The notes beneath the pieces were generated by a model. The model searched no databases and was not told where the DNA came from. It worked only from the letters and a program-made list of their open reading frames with translations. Positions 53,567 through 62,860 of a stretch of 64,000 bases of DNA are shown here, in pieces. The DNA is from Candidatus Amarobacter glycogenicus. GTDB lineage: Bacteria; Chloroflexota; Dehalococcoidia; Tepidiformales; Tepidiformaceae. The stretch is from positions 124,001 through 188,000 of the forward strand of contig JADJZF010000002.1 of the NCBI GenBank assembly GCA_016719395.1, in the 5' to 3' direction. Positions within the stretch are counted from its first letter, which is position 1. Every line of letters starts with the position of its first letter. The position numbers and the translations under genes were made by a program.

Positions 53567-56500
53567 ATGGTGTTTTCGAAGTTGCTTGTGGCGAACCGGG
53601 GCGAAATCGCCGTCCGCGTGATTCGCACCGCGCGAGAGATGGGCATACCGACCGTTGCCGTGTACTCGGCGGATGACGCGCTCGCCCCGCATGTGCGCCT
53701 TGCCGATGAGGCCGTCGCATTGCCCGGTGAAGGCGCCCCACCCTACCTGGATATCGCCGGGATGGTTGCCGTGGCAAGGCAGACAGGATGCGATGCACTG
53801 CACCCGGGCTACGGCTTCCTGAGCGAGAACGCGGCCTTCGCCGAGGCCTGCCACGAGGCCGGGATCGTCTTCGTCGGCCCGCCGGTCGAATCGCTCCGGA
53901 TGATGGGCGACAAAGTGCGGGCGCGGGCCGCGGCCGCTTCCGCCGGGTTGCCGATCCTGCGCGGCGAACCGGTGGCAGGCATCGAAGAGGCTGCTGCCTT
54001 CATGGCCGGTCTCGCGCCCGGCGCGACGATGCTTCTGAAGGCCGTCGCCGGCGGGGGTGGGCGCGGTCTCCGCGTCATCCAGGCGCCGGCCGAGATTGAA
54101 AAAGCGTTCCCGCGTGCCGAATCGGAAGCAAAGGCGTCGTTCGGCGATGGCAGGCTCTACGCCGAGCAGTTCATTGCCCGGGCACGCCACATCGAAGTCC
54201 AGGTCCTCGGCGATGCCCATGGCGCGGTCATCCACTTCGGCGAGCGGGATTGCAGCCTTCAGCGGCGTCACCAGAAGATCCTGGAGATCGCACCGGCTCC
54301 CGCCTTCCCGCCTGGCCTGCGCGACCGCATCACCGCAGCAGCCGTGACCCTGGCGAAGTCCGTTGGCTACCAGAACGCCGGCACGGTCGAGTTCCTGGTG
54401 GATGCGAGCGGCCCGCTCCACGATGGCACGCCGTTCTTCTTCATCGAAGCGAACGCGCGGCTCCAGGTGGAACACACCGTCACCGAAGAGGTGATGGGCA
54501 TCGACCTCGTCCGCGCCCAGATCGAGATAGCGAGCGGCCGCCCATTGGCAGAGATGGGATTCGCCCAGGGAGCCGCACCACGCGGCTTCGCCATCCAGGC
54601 CCGCGTGAACATGGAGACAATGCAGCCCGACGGCTCGGTGCGGCCTGCCGGTGGGATGCTCGCCGTCTTCGATCCCCCGGGCGGCCCTGGCGTCCGCCTC
54701 GATACGTTTGGCTACGCCGGGTTCCAGCCGAGCAACCGCTTTGACTCGCTGCTGGCGAAGGTCATAGGGTACGCGCCTTCGAATGACATAACCGTCGCCG
54801 CGAAGCGGACCGCCCGGGCTCTCTCCGAGTTCCGCATCGAAGGGACGAAGACGAACGCCGCCTTCCTTCGCAGCTTGCTCGAACACCCGGACTTCCTTGC
54901 CGGTGACATCTACACCCGCTACATCGATGACCATGCCGCCGAGGTCCTGGCCGGCATAGCCGAGCAGGCTGCCTCAACCCCGCCCACCCACGACGCGAAG
55001 TCCGGGCTCGCCGGAGCAAGGATCGACACGAAAGACCCCCTCGCTGTGCTTTCGTACGGGCAATCCGAGGGGCGCGGGGTCACCAGGGCGGCAGCGACCG
55101 AGGAAACGCCGGCCGATGGTTCGCTTGTTGTCGCTTCGCCGCTCCAGGGCACCATCGTCAGCATCGCGGTTGCCGTGGGCGATACGGTCCGTGCGGGCCA
55201 GACCGTCTTGATCATGGAATCGATGAAGATGGAGCACGAGATCAAGGCGGAAGCGAGCGGGATCGTGCGGCGGGTGACGGTGGCGAAGGGTGACACCATC
55301 GTCGATGGCGTGACGCTGCTCGTGCTCGAGGAAACGCAGGTTGAAGGCGGCGACATCGTCCAGGAAGAAGTGGTGGACCTCGACTACATCCGCCCGGACC
55401 TCGCCCTCGTGCTCGACCGCCGGGCAATGACGCGCGACGAGAAACGTCCCGAAGCGGTCGCGCGCAGGCGGAAGACGGGCCAGCAGACCACGCGGGAGAA
55501 CCTCGAACAGCTCGTCGATCCGGGAACGTTCGTGGAGTACGGCCCGCTCGTGCTTGCCGCGCAGCGCGCCCGCCGTTCAGAAGAAGAGCTCATCGTGAAG
55601 AGCCCGGCCGACGGCATGGTCACGGGCGTGGGCAGCGTCAACGGGGACCTCTTCGGCGATCCAGCGGCACGCTGCGCCATCATGGCTTACGACTACACCG
55701 TATTCGCCGGCACGCAGGGCGCCCAGAACCATCGCAAGACCGACCGCCTCATCGATGTGGCCGAGCACGGGCGGATGCCGATGATCCTGTTCGCGGAAGG
55801 CGGCGGCGGCCGTCCAGGAGACACCGACCGTGTCGGGGAGAGCGGCCAGCGCACGTTTTCCCGCTTCGCCCAGCTCAGTGCGCTCGTGCCGATGGTCGGC
55901 ATCACTTCCGGGCGATGCTTCGCCGGCAACGCCTCATTGCTCGGTTGTTGCGATGTCATTATCGCCACGGAGGGTTCGAACATCGGCATGGGTGGCCCGG
56001 CGATGATCGAAGGCGGCGGCCTCGGCATCTACGCCCCGGAGGACATCGGACCAATGGATGTCCAGGTCCCCAGCGGCGTCGTGGACATCCTCGTCAGGGA
56101 CGAGCAGGAGGCCGTGACGGCCGCGAAGAAGTACCTTTCCTACTTCCAGGGAAGGATCAGCACGTGGGTCGAGCCGGACCAGCGGCTGATGCGCCGCATC
56201 ATCCCGGAGAACCGGCTTCGTGTGTACGACATTCGAAAGGTCATCGACACGCTCTCCGATGAAGGCTGGGTGATGGAGCTCCGGCCGAAGTTCGGGCTGG
56301 GGTGTATCACATCGCTGATCCGCGTCGAAGGTCGCACAGTCGGCATCATCGCAAACAATCCTGCCCACCTCGGCGGGGCGATCGACTCCGACGCTGCCGA
56401 CAAGGCCTCGCGCTTCATGCAGGTTTGCGATGCGTTCGACATCCCGCTGCTCTACCTCTGCGATACGCCCGGGATCATGGTCGGCCCCGAGATCGAGAAG

Positions 56501-56938
56501 ACGGCGCTCGTCCGTCACTCGAGCCGAATGTTCCTGATCGGCGCGAACCTCTCTGTCCCGTTCTTCACGGTCATCCTGCGCAAGGCGTACGGCCTCGGCG
56601 CCATTGCTATGGCTGGCGGGTCCTACAAGGTCCCCGCCTTCGCCGTCTCGTGGCCCACCGGCGAGTTTGGCGGCATGGGCCTGGAAGGCTCGGTGAAGCT
56701 GGGATTCCGGGAGGTCCTCGCCGCCATCGAGGATCCGGAGGAACGTCGTCAGAAGTACGAGTCGATGGTTGCCCGGGCCTACGAAAATGGCAAAGCGCTC
56801 AACAACGCCAGCGGCTTCGGTATCGACGATGCCATCGACCCGGCAGAGACGCGATTCTGGCTGGCGAACCTGCTCGCCTCGATACGCCCTCCGGCCCCGC
56901 GCGAGGGGAAGAAGCGGAGCGCCATCGACGCCTGGTAG
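53567..56938 (+). CDS. Single-chain acyl-CoA carboxylase (BC-BCCP-CT fusion)
   Basis: A 1123-residue biotin-dependent carboxylase that adds CO2 to an acyl-CoA (acetyl-, propionyl- or longer). The biotin carboxylase domain (1-450) has KLLVANRGEIAVRVIR, the ATP-grasp glycine loop GGGGRGLRV and FIEANARLQVEHTVTEEV. The BCCP domain carries biotin on Lys554 in ESMKMEHEI. The carboxyltransferase half (about 600-1123) has FAGNASLLGCCDVIIA and LCDTPGIMVG. All parts normally on separate AccA/B/C/D chains are here in one. ATG 53567 is chosen with AGGAG 11 bases upstream; GTG 53555 is an alternative. The G-tract follows the stop. Confidence 0.92.
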   Translation: MVFSKLLVANRGEIAVRVIRTAREMGIPTVAVYSADDALAPHVRLADEAVALPGEGAPPYLDIAGMVAVARQTGCDALHPGYGFLSENAAFAEACHEAGIVFVGPPVESLRMMGDKVRARAAAASAGLPILRGEPVAGIEEAAAFMAGLAPGATMLLKAVAGGGGRGLRVIQAPAEIEKAFPRAESEAKASFGDGRLYAEQFIARARHIEVQVLGDAHGAVIHFGERDCSLQRRHQKILEIAPAPAFPPGLRDRITAAAVTLAKSVGYQNAGTVEFLVDASGPLHDGTPFFFIEANARLQVEHTVTEEVMGIDLVRAQIEIASGRPLAEMGFAQGAAPRGFAIQARVNMETMQPDGSVRPAGGMLAVFDPPGGPGVRLDTFGYAGFQPSNRFDSLLAKVIGYAPSNDITVAAKRTARALSEFRIEGTKTNAAFLRSLLEHPDFLAGDIYTRYIDDHAAEVLAGIAEQAASTPPTHDAKSGLAGARIDTKDPLAVLSYGQSEGRGVTRAAATEETPADGSLVVASPLQGTIVSIAVAVGDTVRAGQTVLIMESMKMEHEIKAEASGIVRRVTVAKGDTIVDGVTLLVLEETQVEGGDIVQEEVVDLDYIRPDLALVLDRRAMTRDEKRPEAVARRRKTGQQTTRENLEQLVDPGTFVEYGPLVLAAQRARRSEEELIVKSPADGMVTGVGSVNGDLFGDPAARCAIMAYDYTVFAGTQGAQNHRKTDRLIDVAEHGRMPMILFAEGGGGRPGDTDRVGESGQRTFSRFAQLSALVPMVGITSGRCFAGNASLLGCCDVIIATEGSNIGMGGPAMIEGGGLGIYAPEDIGPMDVQVPSGVVDILVRDEQEAVTAAKKYLSYFQGRISTWVEPDQRLMRRIIPENRLRVYDIRKVIDTLSDEGWVMELRPKFGLGCITSLIRVEGRTVGIIANNPAHLGGAIDSDAADKASRFMQVCDAFDIPLLYLCDTPGIMVGPEIEKTALVRHSSRMFLIGANLSVPFFTVILRKAYGLGAIAMAGGSYKVPAFAVSWPTGEFGGMGLEGSVKLGFREVLAAIEDPEERRQKYESMVARAYENGKALNNASGFGIDDAIDPAETRFWLANLLASIRPPAPREGKKRSAIDAW

Positions 56939-56943
56939 GGTCC

Positions 56944-57084
<141 letters not shown>

Positions 57085-57104
57085 TCCCTATACTCCGCCC
57101 CACT

Positions 57105-58244
57105 ATGGATTTTCGATTTACACCTGAGCAGGAGAGCTTCCGCGGCGAGGTTCGTTCGTTCATCAAGACCGAGTGGCCGAAGGCCCGCGAAGGCGAGTCG
57201 TTCACCAGGAAGCTGGCCGCAAAGGGCTGGCTGACCATGTCCTGGCCCGTGGAGCACGGCGGCCAGGGCGCCGACCACATGCGCCAGCTCGTTTACAACG
57301 AAGAGATGGCTTACAACCGCGCTCCCGGCCAGACGATGGGCACGGACCGCGTCGGGCCCACGATCATCCTCTTCGGCACCGACGAGCAGAAGAAGGAGTT
57401 GCTTCCCAGGATCATCAAGGACGAGATCACCTGGTGCCAGGGTTTTAGCGAGCCTGGTTCCGGCTCCGACCTCGCCAGCCTCCAGACCCGCGCCATCCGC
57501 GACGGCGACAACTACGTGGTGAACGGCCAGAAGATCTGGACATCCAACGCCCAGCGCGCCGACTACATCATCCTCCTCGCGCGGACCGAGCCTGATGCTC
57601 CCAAGCACCGCGGGATCACCTACTTCCTCGTCGATATGAAGTCGCCCGGCATCACCGTGCGGCCTCTGATGCAGATGACCGGGCAGGCGGGCTTCAACGA
57701 AGTCTTCTTCGACGACGTCCGCGTCCCGGCGAGCGCTGTCGTCGGCGAGGTGAACCGCGGCTGGTATGTTTCGACAGCGACGCTCGACTTCGAACGCTCC
57801 GGCATCGGCCGGGTGATCGGTGGGCTCAGGACCTACGAGGAAGTGGTGGAACACGCTCGCCAGACGCCTGCACGGGAAGCTGGTGGGGCAACGCTCTGGG
57901 ATGACCGCGCGACGCGCCTCGCACTCGCCGATATCGGCTTGAGCTTCCGCGTCGGGCGCCTTCTGAGTTACCGGGTTGCCTGGATGCAGAGCAAGGGGAT
58001 GGTGCCGAACTACGAGGCGTCGATGGCGAAGACACTCGGGACCGAGCTCCACCAGAGGATGGCCCGAGTGGCGATGAACACCCTCGGCATGGCGGGCCAG
58101 GTGATGTCCGGGACCGGAGCCGCCATCGACGGTCTCGGCGGCAACACCTACCTCTCGACGGTTTCCCTGACGATCGCAGCGGGAACTTCGGAAATCAACC
58201 GCAACATCATCGCGCAGCGTGGTCTCGGCCTGCCGCGCGGTTAG
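57105..58244 (+). CDS. Acyl-CoA dehydrogenase family protein
   Basis: A 379-residue FAD enzyme. MDFRFTPEQESFRGEVRSF, the FAD/CoA-binding region WCQGFSEPGSGSDLASLQT, NGQKIWTSNAQRADY and the C-terminal LTIAAGTSEINRNIIAQRGL are the signature stretches. It introduces a double bond into an acyl-CoA and passes electrons to ETF. TATACT at 57089-57094 lies ten bases before the ATG, suggesting a near-leaderless message. Possibly co-regulated with the carboxylase across the G tract. Confidence 0.9.
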   Translation: MDFRFTPEQESFRGEVRSFIKTEWPKAREGESFTRKLAAKGWLTMSWPVEHGGQGADHMRQLVYNEEMAYNRAPGQTMGTDRVGPTIILFGTDEQKKELLPRIIKDEITWCQGFSEPGSGSDLASLQTRAIRDGDNYVVNGQKIWTSNAQRADYIILLARTEPDAPKHRGITYFLVDMKSPGITVRPLMQMTGQAGFNEVFFDDVRVPASAVVGEVNRGWYVSTATLDFERSGIGRVIGGLRTYEEVVEHARQTPAREAGGATLWDDRATRLALADIGLSFRVGRLLSYRVAWMQSKGMVPNYEASMAKTLGTELHQRMARVAMNTLGMAGQVMSGTGAAIDGLGGNTYLSTVSLTIAAGTSEINRNIIAQRGLGLPRG

Positions 58245-58274
58245 GCGCAGATCCCGGTGCGCGGGAGAATACAC

Positions 58275-59332
58275 ATGAACGACTACTACCCCGGCACGAA
58301 CTGGGAACACGATGACCGTGGCTGGGATCGTGCGGCCCTCGCCATCGTCCTCGAATCCGCCCGCGAGTTGAACAGCACCGATATCGCGGTCGTCCATCGG
58401 GGCAGGCTTGTGGCCGATGCTCGGTGGCAACCAGGTCCCGTTGCAGCGGCCGAGGTGGTGGAGTCGTTGCCGGACGGCCGCGTGCGGCAGGACATCGCCT
58501 CTGCACAAAAGTCCGTCTCTTCGGTGCTCGCGGCCATCGCCGTCGGCCGGGGACTCCTGGATATCAACTCACACGTCAGCGCCCACCTGGGCAAGGGCTG
58601 GGCCGGGCCTAAGGCGCCGCCCTCGGAGGAGCGAATCACCGTCCGCCACCTCCTGACCATGACCTCCGGGCTCGCGGATGACATGTCGTTCGTCGCCGAA
58701 CCGGGTACGCGCTGGGACTACAATCTCGGCCCGGCGTACCACACCGTGAAGCGGGTTCTCGCGGCGGCTGCCGGCAGTTCAATCGATGAGCTGACCGCAA
58801 GCTGGTTGACGGGTCCGTTGGGGATGACCGCGAGCGGGTGGGTGCGCCGAACCTGGCGCGAGGGGACGCCGGAACTCCTCCGTCCTTCGTTCCAATACCC
58901 CGATGGTGAGCCAATCGAGGGCTTCGTAACGACCGCGCAAGACCTGGCGCGATTCGGGCTGGCCGTCCTGCGCGGCTGCATGTGGAACGGGACGGCCCTT
59001 GGCGCCGACCCGAATTATGCGGCTGCCATGGTTCGGCCCAGCCAGCCGTTCAACCCGGCCTACGGTTACCTCTGGTGGCTCAACGGTCAGGACCGCTATC
59101 TCGCCCCCAAGAACGAAACGGTCTTCGAGGGATCGTTCTTCCCCAACGCGCCCGGTGACACCTTCGGGGCGCTCGGGGCGATGGATCGGATGTGCGTGGT
59201 GATCCCCAGTCTCGATCTGGTGATCACTCGCTCCGGCGGCCTTGCCCAGGAACGCTCGGCAGCGGGGAGCGCATTTGTGCGCTCCTCGTCGCTTCGGTGT
59301 GCGCCGCCCACCCGCTCCGCCGCCTCCCGTGA
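58275..59332 (+). CDS. Serine hydrolase of the beta-lactamase/esterase (PBP) family, 3' frameshift
   Basis: A protein of about 350 residues with the class C beta-lactamase fold. The catalytic Ser-x-x-Lys is in DIASAQKSVSSVL, and the Tyr motif region is YNLGPAYHT. The frame is sound to about 59240. The in-frame sequence then runs on into RSSSLRCAPP-type low-quality residues, while a shifted frame gives ERICALLVASVCAAHPLRRL and a stop at 59330-59332. A one-base loss near 59250-59270 is the simplest explanation. It may be an esterase or 6-aminohexanoate-dimer-hydrolase relative. Confidence 0.7.
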
Positions 59333-59385
59333 CTTCGAACACGCCTGTAGAATCCCGGCACAGCACAGAACAAGGCCAACTCCAC

Positions 59386-60894
59386 ATGACCGTTGTCTCA
59401 ACCACCTACGGACAGCTCGAAGGACTTCAGCGCGAAGGCCACCAGGCATTCCTGGGCATCCCGTTCGCAGCGCCACCCGTCGGCGAACGCCGGTTCAAAG
59501 CGCCGGAGCCGCCGGCCTCGTGGTCCGGTGTTCGCGAGGCGAAGGAGTACGGAAAGGCAGCGCGGCAGACGAGCCATCCGATCCCGGGCTTCGCTGCGAG
59601 CGGCCCGCAGGACGAGGACTGCCTCTATCTGAATGTCTATACGCCCGCGGCCGATGGCAACCGGCGGCCAGTCCTCTTCTGGATCCACGGCGGCGGTTAC
59701 ACCCACGGGACGGCGTCAGAACCGCTCTACGACGGCGGGCCACTGGTCACTCGCGGCGACGTCGTTGTCGTCGGCATCAACTACCGTCTCGGCGTATTCG
59801 GCTTCCTCCATCTCGATGACCACCTTCCCGGCGAGGGGCTCCGGGCGAACTGCGGCCAGCTCGATATGATCGCCGCGCTCGAATGGACCAGGGAGAACAT
59901 CGCTTTGTTCGGCGGTGATCCTGGGAACGTCACGATCTTCGGCGAATCGGCCGGTGCGGCGGCTGTGGGGACCCTGCTCGCCATGACCGGGGCAAGAGGG
60001 CTATTCCACAAAGCCGTCCTCCAGAGCGGCACCGGCCGGGGGATCGACCGCGAGCGCGGCAGGCAGATCGCACAGATGGTGCTGGACGATCTCGGCATTT
60101 CTGGCGACCCGGCCGCCGTCCGCACCGTTCCCGCCGACCGCCTGCTCGAAGCCCAGGGAAATGTTGCCGCGAAGGCGGGCCGCGCCGGAGGTCCGCTCTA
60201 TGGCCCGGTGATCGACGGCTTTTCACTCTCCAAGAGGCCGCTCGACGCGATCCGCGACGGAGACGCCGCCGGCATTCCGGTGATGCTCGGGACCAACCGC
60301 GACGAGACAAAGCTCTTCGCGGCAACCATGCGGCGCGAAGAGATCGACGATGTTGCCCTCGCAAAGGCCATCGCTGGAACCTTGCCGGGCGTCCCTGCTG
60401 CAGCAGTCGATGCGCTCATCACGACCTACAAGAAATCTCGCGCTGAAAAGGGCCTGCCAGGGACGAACCTCGACATCATGGATGCCATCCAGTCAGACAA
60501 CATGATGCGGGTGAACGCCATCCGGCTCGCCCTCGCCCAGCAGACCCGCCAGCCGAACACCTACGTCTACCTGTTCACCTATGCTTCGCCGGCGCGGGGC
60601 GGATCGCTCGGCTCGTGCCACGCTCTGGAGATGCCGTTCGTCTTTGGGACCACGAAGGCCCCGACGCAAGATCGCTTCGCGGGTTCTGGGCCGGATGTTG
60701 AACGGCTCGCGGAGAACATGAAGGACGCATGGCTGAGTTTCGCCCGTACGGGAAACCCGGCCCACGAGCGTATCGGCGCGTGGCCGGCGTATAACGCAGC
60801 TGACCGGCCAACGATGATCTTCGACAGGAAATCCGGCCTCGAAAACGACCCGTTCGGCGAAGAACGCCGGGCGATTGAGGCACTTATCCCGTGA
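59386..60894 (+). CDS. Carboxylesterase (type B)
   Basis: A 502-residue alpha/beta hydrolase. The nucleophile elbow GESAG is in VTIFGESAGAAAVG, the oxyanion hole in WIHGGGYTHG, and the catalytic His in SCHALEMPFVFG. It begins with the usual GQLEGLQREGHQAFLGIPFA. There is no signal peptide, so it is a cytoplasmic ester hydrolase. Its TGA overlaps the start of the downstream CoA-transferase by four bases, suggesting that released acids are activated to CoA esters. Confidence 0.92.
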   Translation: MTVVSTTYGQLEGLQREGHQAFLGIPFAAPPVGERRFKAPEPPASWSGVREAKEYGKAARQTSHPIPGFAASGPQDEDCLYLNVYTPAADGNRRPVLFWIHGGGYTHGTASEPLYDGGPLVTRGDVVVVGINYRLGVFGFLHLDDHLPGEGLRANCGQLDMIAALEWTRENIALFGGDPGNVTIFGESAGAAAVGTLLAMTGARGLFHKAVLQSGTGRGIDRERGRQIAQMVLDDLGISGDPAAVRTVPADRLLEAQGNVAAKAGRAGGPLYGPVIDGFSLSKRPLDAIRDGDAAGIPVMLGTNRDETKLFAATMRREEIDDVALAKAIAGTLPGVPAAAVDALITTYKKSRAEKGLPGTNLDIMDAIQSDNMMRVNAIRLALAQQTRQPNTYVYLFTYASPARGGSLGSCHALEMPFVFGTTKAPTQDRFAGSGPDVERLAENMKDAWLSFARTGNPAHERIGAWPAYNAADRPTMIFDRKSGLENDPFGEERRAIEALIP

Positions 60895-62192
60895 GTGAGA
60901 ACCTCCAGCCAAACGGCGTCCTCAAAGGCGTCAAGGTGCTCGACTTCAGCGAGTACATCGCCGGGCCCCTCGCTGGCGAGATGCTTGCCGACCTGGGGGC
61001 GGATGTGATCAAGGTCGAGCCTCCTCATGGCGACTTCTGGCGACATACTGCCCCCGTCGCCCCGTTCGAGAGCCGGGGCTTCATGGGCGTGAACAAGGGC
61101 AAGCGCAGCATTTCGCTCGACCTGAAGAATCCGGGATCGCAGGAGGTCCTTCGCCGTGCCGTGCTCTCGTCTGATGTCCTGCTGGCGAACTACCGGCCGG
61201 GCGTGGCCGCTCGCCTGGGCATGGACTACGCCACCCTCTCGGCCCTCAACCCGCGCCTGATCTACTGTGAGAACACGGCCTTCGGTTCAAAGGGGCCGTA
61301 TGCCGACCGACCTGGCTTCGACCTTGTCTCCCAGGCGATGACCGGGATCATGTCGTTCGAAGGTGCGGGCGGCCTTCCCCACCCGATCATCACCACTTCG
61401 CCGACCGACCTCTCCGCCGGCATGTTCATGGCCTATTCCGTCGCGGCAGCGCTCTACCATCGCGAACTGACCGGCAAGGGCCAGTACATCGAGACGAGCC
61501 TCTTCGGGGCAGGGATATTCGTGCAGTACCGCCCGATGTTCGCGATCGAAAAGTTCGATCGGGCGAACCGCGAGGAGATGCTGCGCGACATCCGCGAGGC
61601 CCGGGCGCAGGGAAACCGCGCCGACGAAGCCACAGCCGAGCGCCGCTCCCGTGGCGACCAACTGCGCCGGGGGAACCCGTACTACAGGATCTTCGAGACC
61701 GCCGACGGCTATATCGCGCTCGCCTGCTTGAACAACCGGCTGAGGCGCGCCGCCGCCGGCGTGCTCGGGGTCGAAGACCCGCGGTTGGCCGGCGACCAGT
61801 TTAACGTGGAGCAACTCGGCCCGGACGAGACACTGGTGATCGGCGAGCTGATCGCCGCGATCTTCTCCAGCAGGCCAACTGATGAGTGGGTCGACCTGTT
61901 CGACGCGGCCGGTGTGCCAAGTGGAGCCGTGAAAATGACGGCGGAACTCTTCGATGACCCGCACGTCGAAGCCGAAGGGTTCCTCGTCGACCTCGAGCAC
62001 CCAACGCTTGGCACCGTGAAACAGGCGAACACCCCGGTGCGCATGAGCGGAGGAGAAACCGGCACGCGCCGCTCGTCGCCGGCGCTCGGCCAGCACACGG
62101 AGGAGTTCCTTGGAGAGTTGGGATTCACGGGCGACGAAATCGAGGCGCTTGAGACCGGCGGCGTCGTGCGGAGCTGGAAACGCGGCGCTTAG
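60891..62192 (+). CDS. CaiB/BaiF-type (family III) CoA-transferase
   Basis: A 433-residue family III CoA-transferase. KGVKVLDFSEYIAGPLAGE, ADLGADVIKVEPP and VNKGKRSISLDLKNPGS match the family, and the catalytic Asp is probably Asp173 in TSPTDLSAGMF. GTG 60891 overlaps the TGA of the carboxylesterase by four bases, a coupled pair. Similar to the transferase at 3021 in mechanism but only distantly related. Confidence 0.9.
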   Translation: MSENLQPNGVLKGVKVLDFSEYIAGPLAGEMLADLGADVIKVEPPHGDFWRHTAPVAPFESRGFMGVNKGKRSISLDLKNPGSQEVLRRAVLSSDVLLANYRPGVAARLGMDYATLSALNPRLIYCENTAFGSKGPYADRPGFDLVSQAMTGIMSFEGAGGLPHPIITTSPTDLSAGMFMAYSVAAALYHRELTGKGQYIETSLFGAGIFVQYRPMFAIEKFDRANREEMLRDIREARAQGNRADEATAERRSRGDQLRRGNPYYRIFETADGYIALACLNNRLRRAAAGVLGVEDPRLAGDQFNVEQLGPDETLVIGELIAAIFSSRPTDEWVDLFDAAGVPSGAVKMTAELFDDPHVEAEGFLVDLEHPTLGTVKQANTPVRMSGGETGTRRSSPALGQHTEEFLGELGFTGDEIEALETGGVVRSWKRGA

Positions 62193-62488
62193 TCTTCGCC
62201 AGGACTAAGCGTTGGCTGGTCCCGTCCACCATGAACGACGCGGACGATGTCGATGTAGTCGGCCCGAACGCGGTAGAGGATTGACCACGTCCGAACGTTG
62301 AGTCGTCGGACTCCTGAGCCTTTCAGTTCCGCGATCTCCGGGTGACGCAACGGCATCTCGCGAAGAGTGTGGGCTCGCTCAATCAGTTCCACGACGAGGT
62401 TGTCGGCGGAGACCTCCGACGATTCCCGGACGAAGTTCCAGATGTCTCTCAGGTCCTGCAGCGACTCGTCGCTAAAGAGGACATGCAT
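62189..62488 (-). CDS. ParE/RelE-type toxin
   Basis: A 99-residue toxin of the ParE/RelE fold. MHVLFSDESLQDLRDIWNFV begins the fold, and RRLNVRTWSILYRV with IDIVRVVHGGRDQ are the family C-terminal strands. It would target gyrase (ParE) or the ribosome (RelE). It directly follows its antitoxin with no intergenic base and overlaps the end of the convergent CoA-transferase by four bases. Confidence 0.8.
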   Translation of the reverse strand: MHVLFSDESLQDLRDIWNFVRESSEVSADNLVVELIERAHTLREMPLRHPEIAELKGSGVRRLNVRTWSILYRVRADYIDIVRVVHGGRDQPTLSPGED

Positions 62489-62761
62489 CTAACCGGATGT
62501 GACTTCCCGCGCTGACCACTGCTGGCGTGCATCGCTGATGACGCGCGCCGCGAGGTCGGGAGTCCAGGGGGTCCCCCCTCGGGCATCGAGCGACGCGATT
62601 CCGGCTTCAATCTTCTTCTGGATGCCGTTCCAGTACTCGCGCTCATCTTCAGCAAGCCGCCGTACTGCCACGTCGACAAACTCCTGGGCACTGGCGAATG
62701 AGCCACGCTCCACGCACTCCTGGATGTCTGAAGCCAGGTCATCGGGGATCCGCACTTGCAT
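62489..62761 (-). CDS. ParD-like antitoxin
   Basis: A 90-residue ribbon-helix-helix antitoxin. The start is ATG 62761 (a longer start adds six residues). MQVRIPDDLASDIQECV is the DNA-binding RHH, and the flexible C-terminus (EYWNGIQKKIEAGIASLDAR) neutralises the toxin. Its stop touches the toxin start, so both are one transcript, probably autorepressed. Confidence 0.78.
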   Translation of the reverse strand: MQVRIPDDLASDIQECVERGSFASAQEFVDVAVRRLAEDEREYWNGIQKKIEAGIASLDARGGTPWTPDLAARVISDARQQWSAREVTSG

Positions 62762-62860
62762 ATCCCGATCGTACCACACTGCTTTTGGCCCAGGCGGCCT
62801 GGGGCCTGCCCGTTTCCGCCAACCCGGTGCCAGGCAAGGAGACCGAACTCCGAGACGAGG

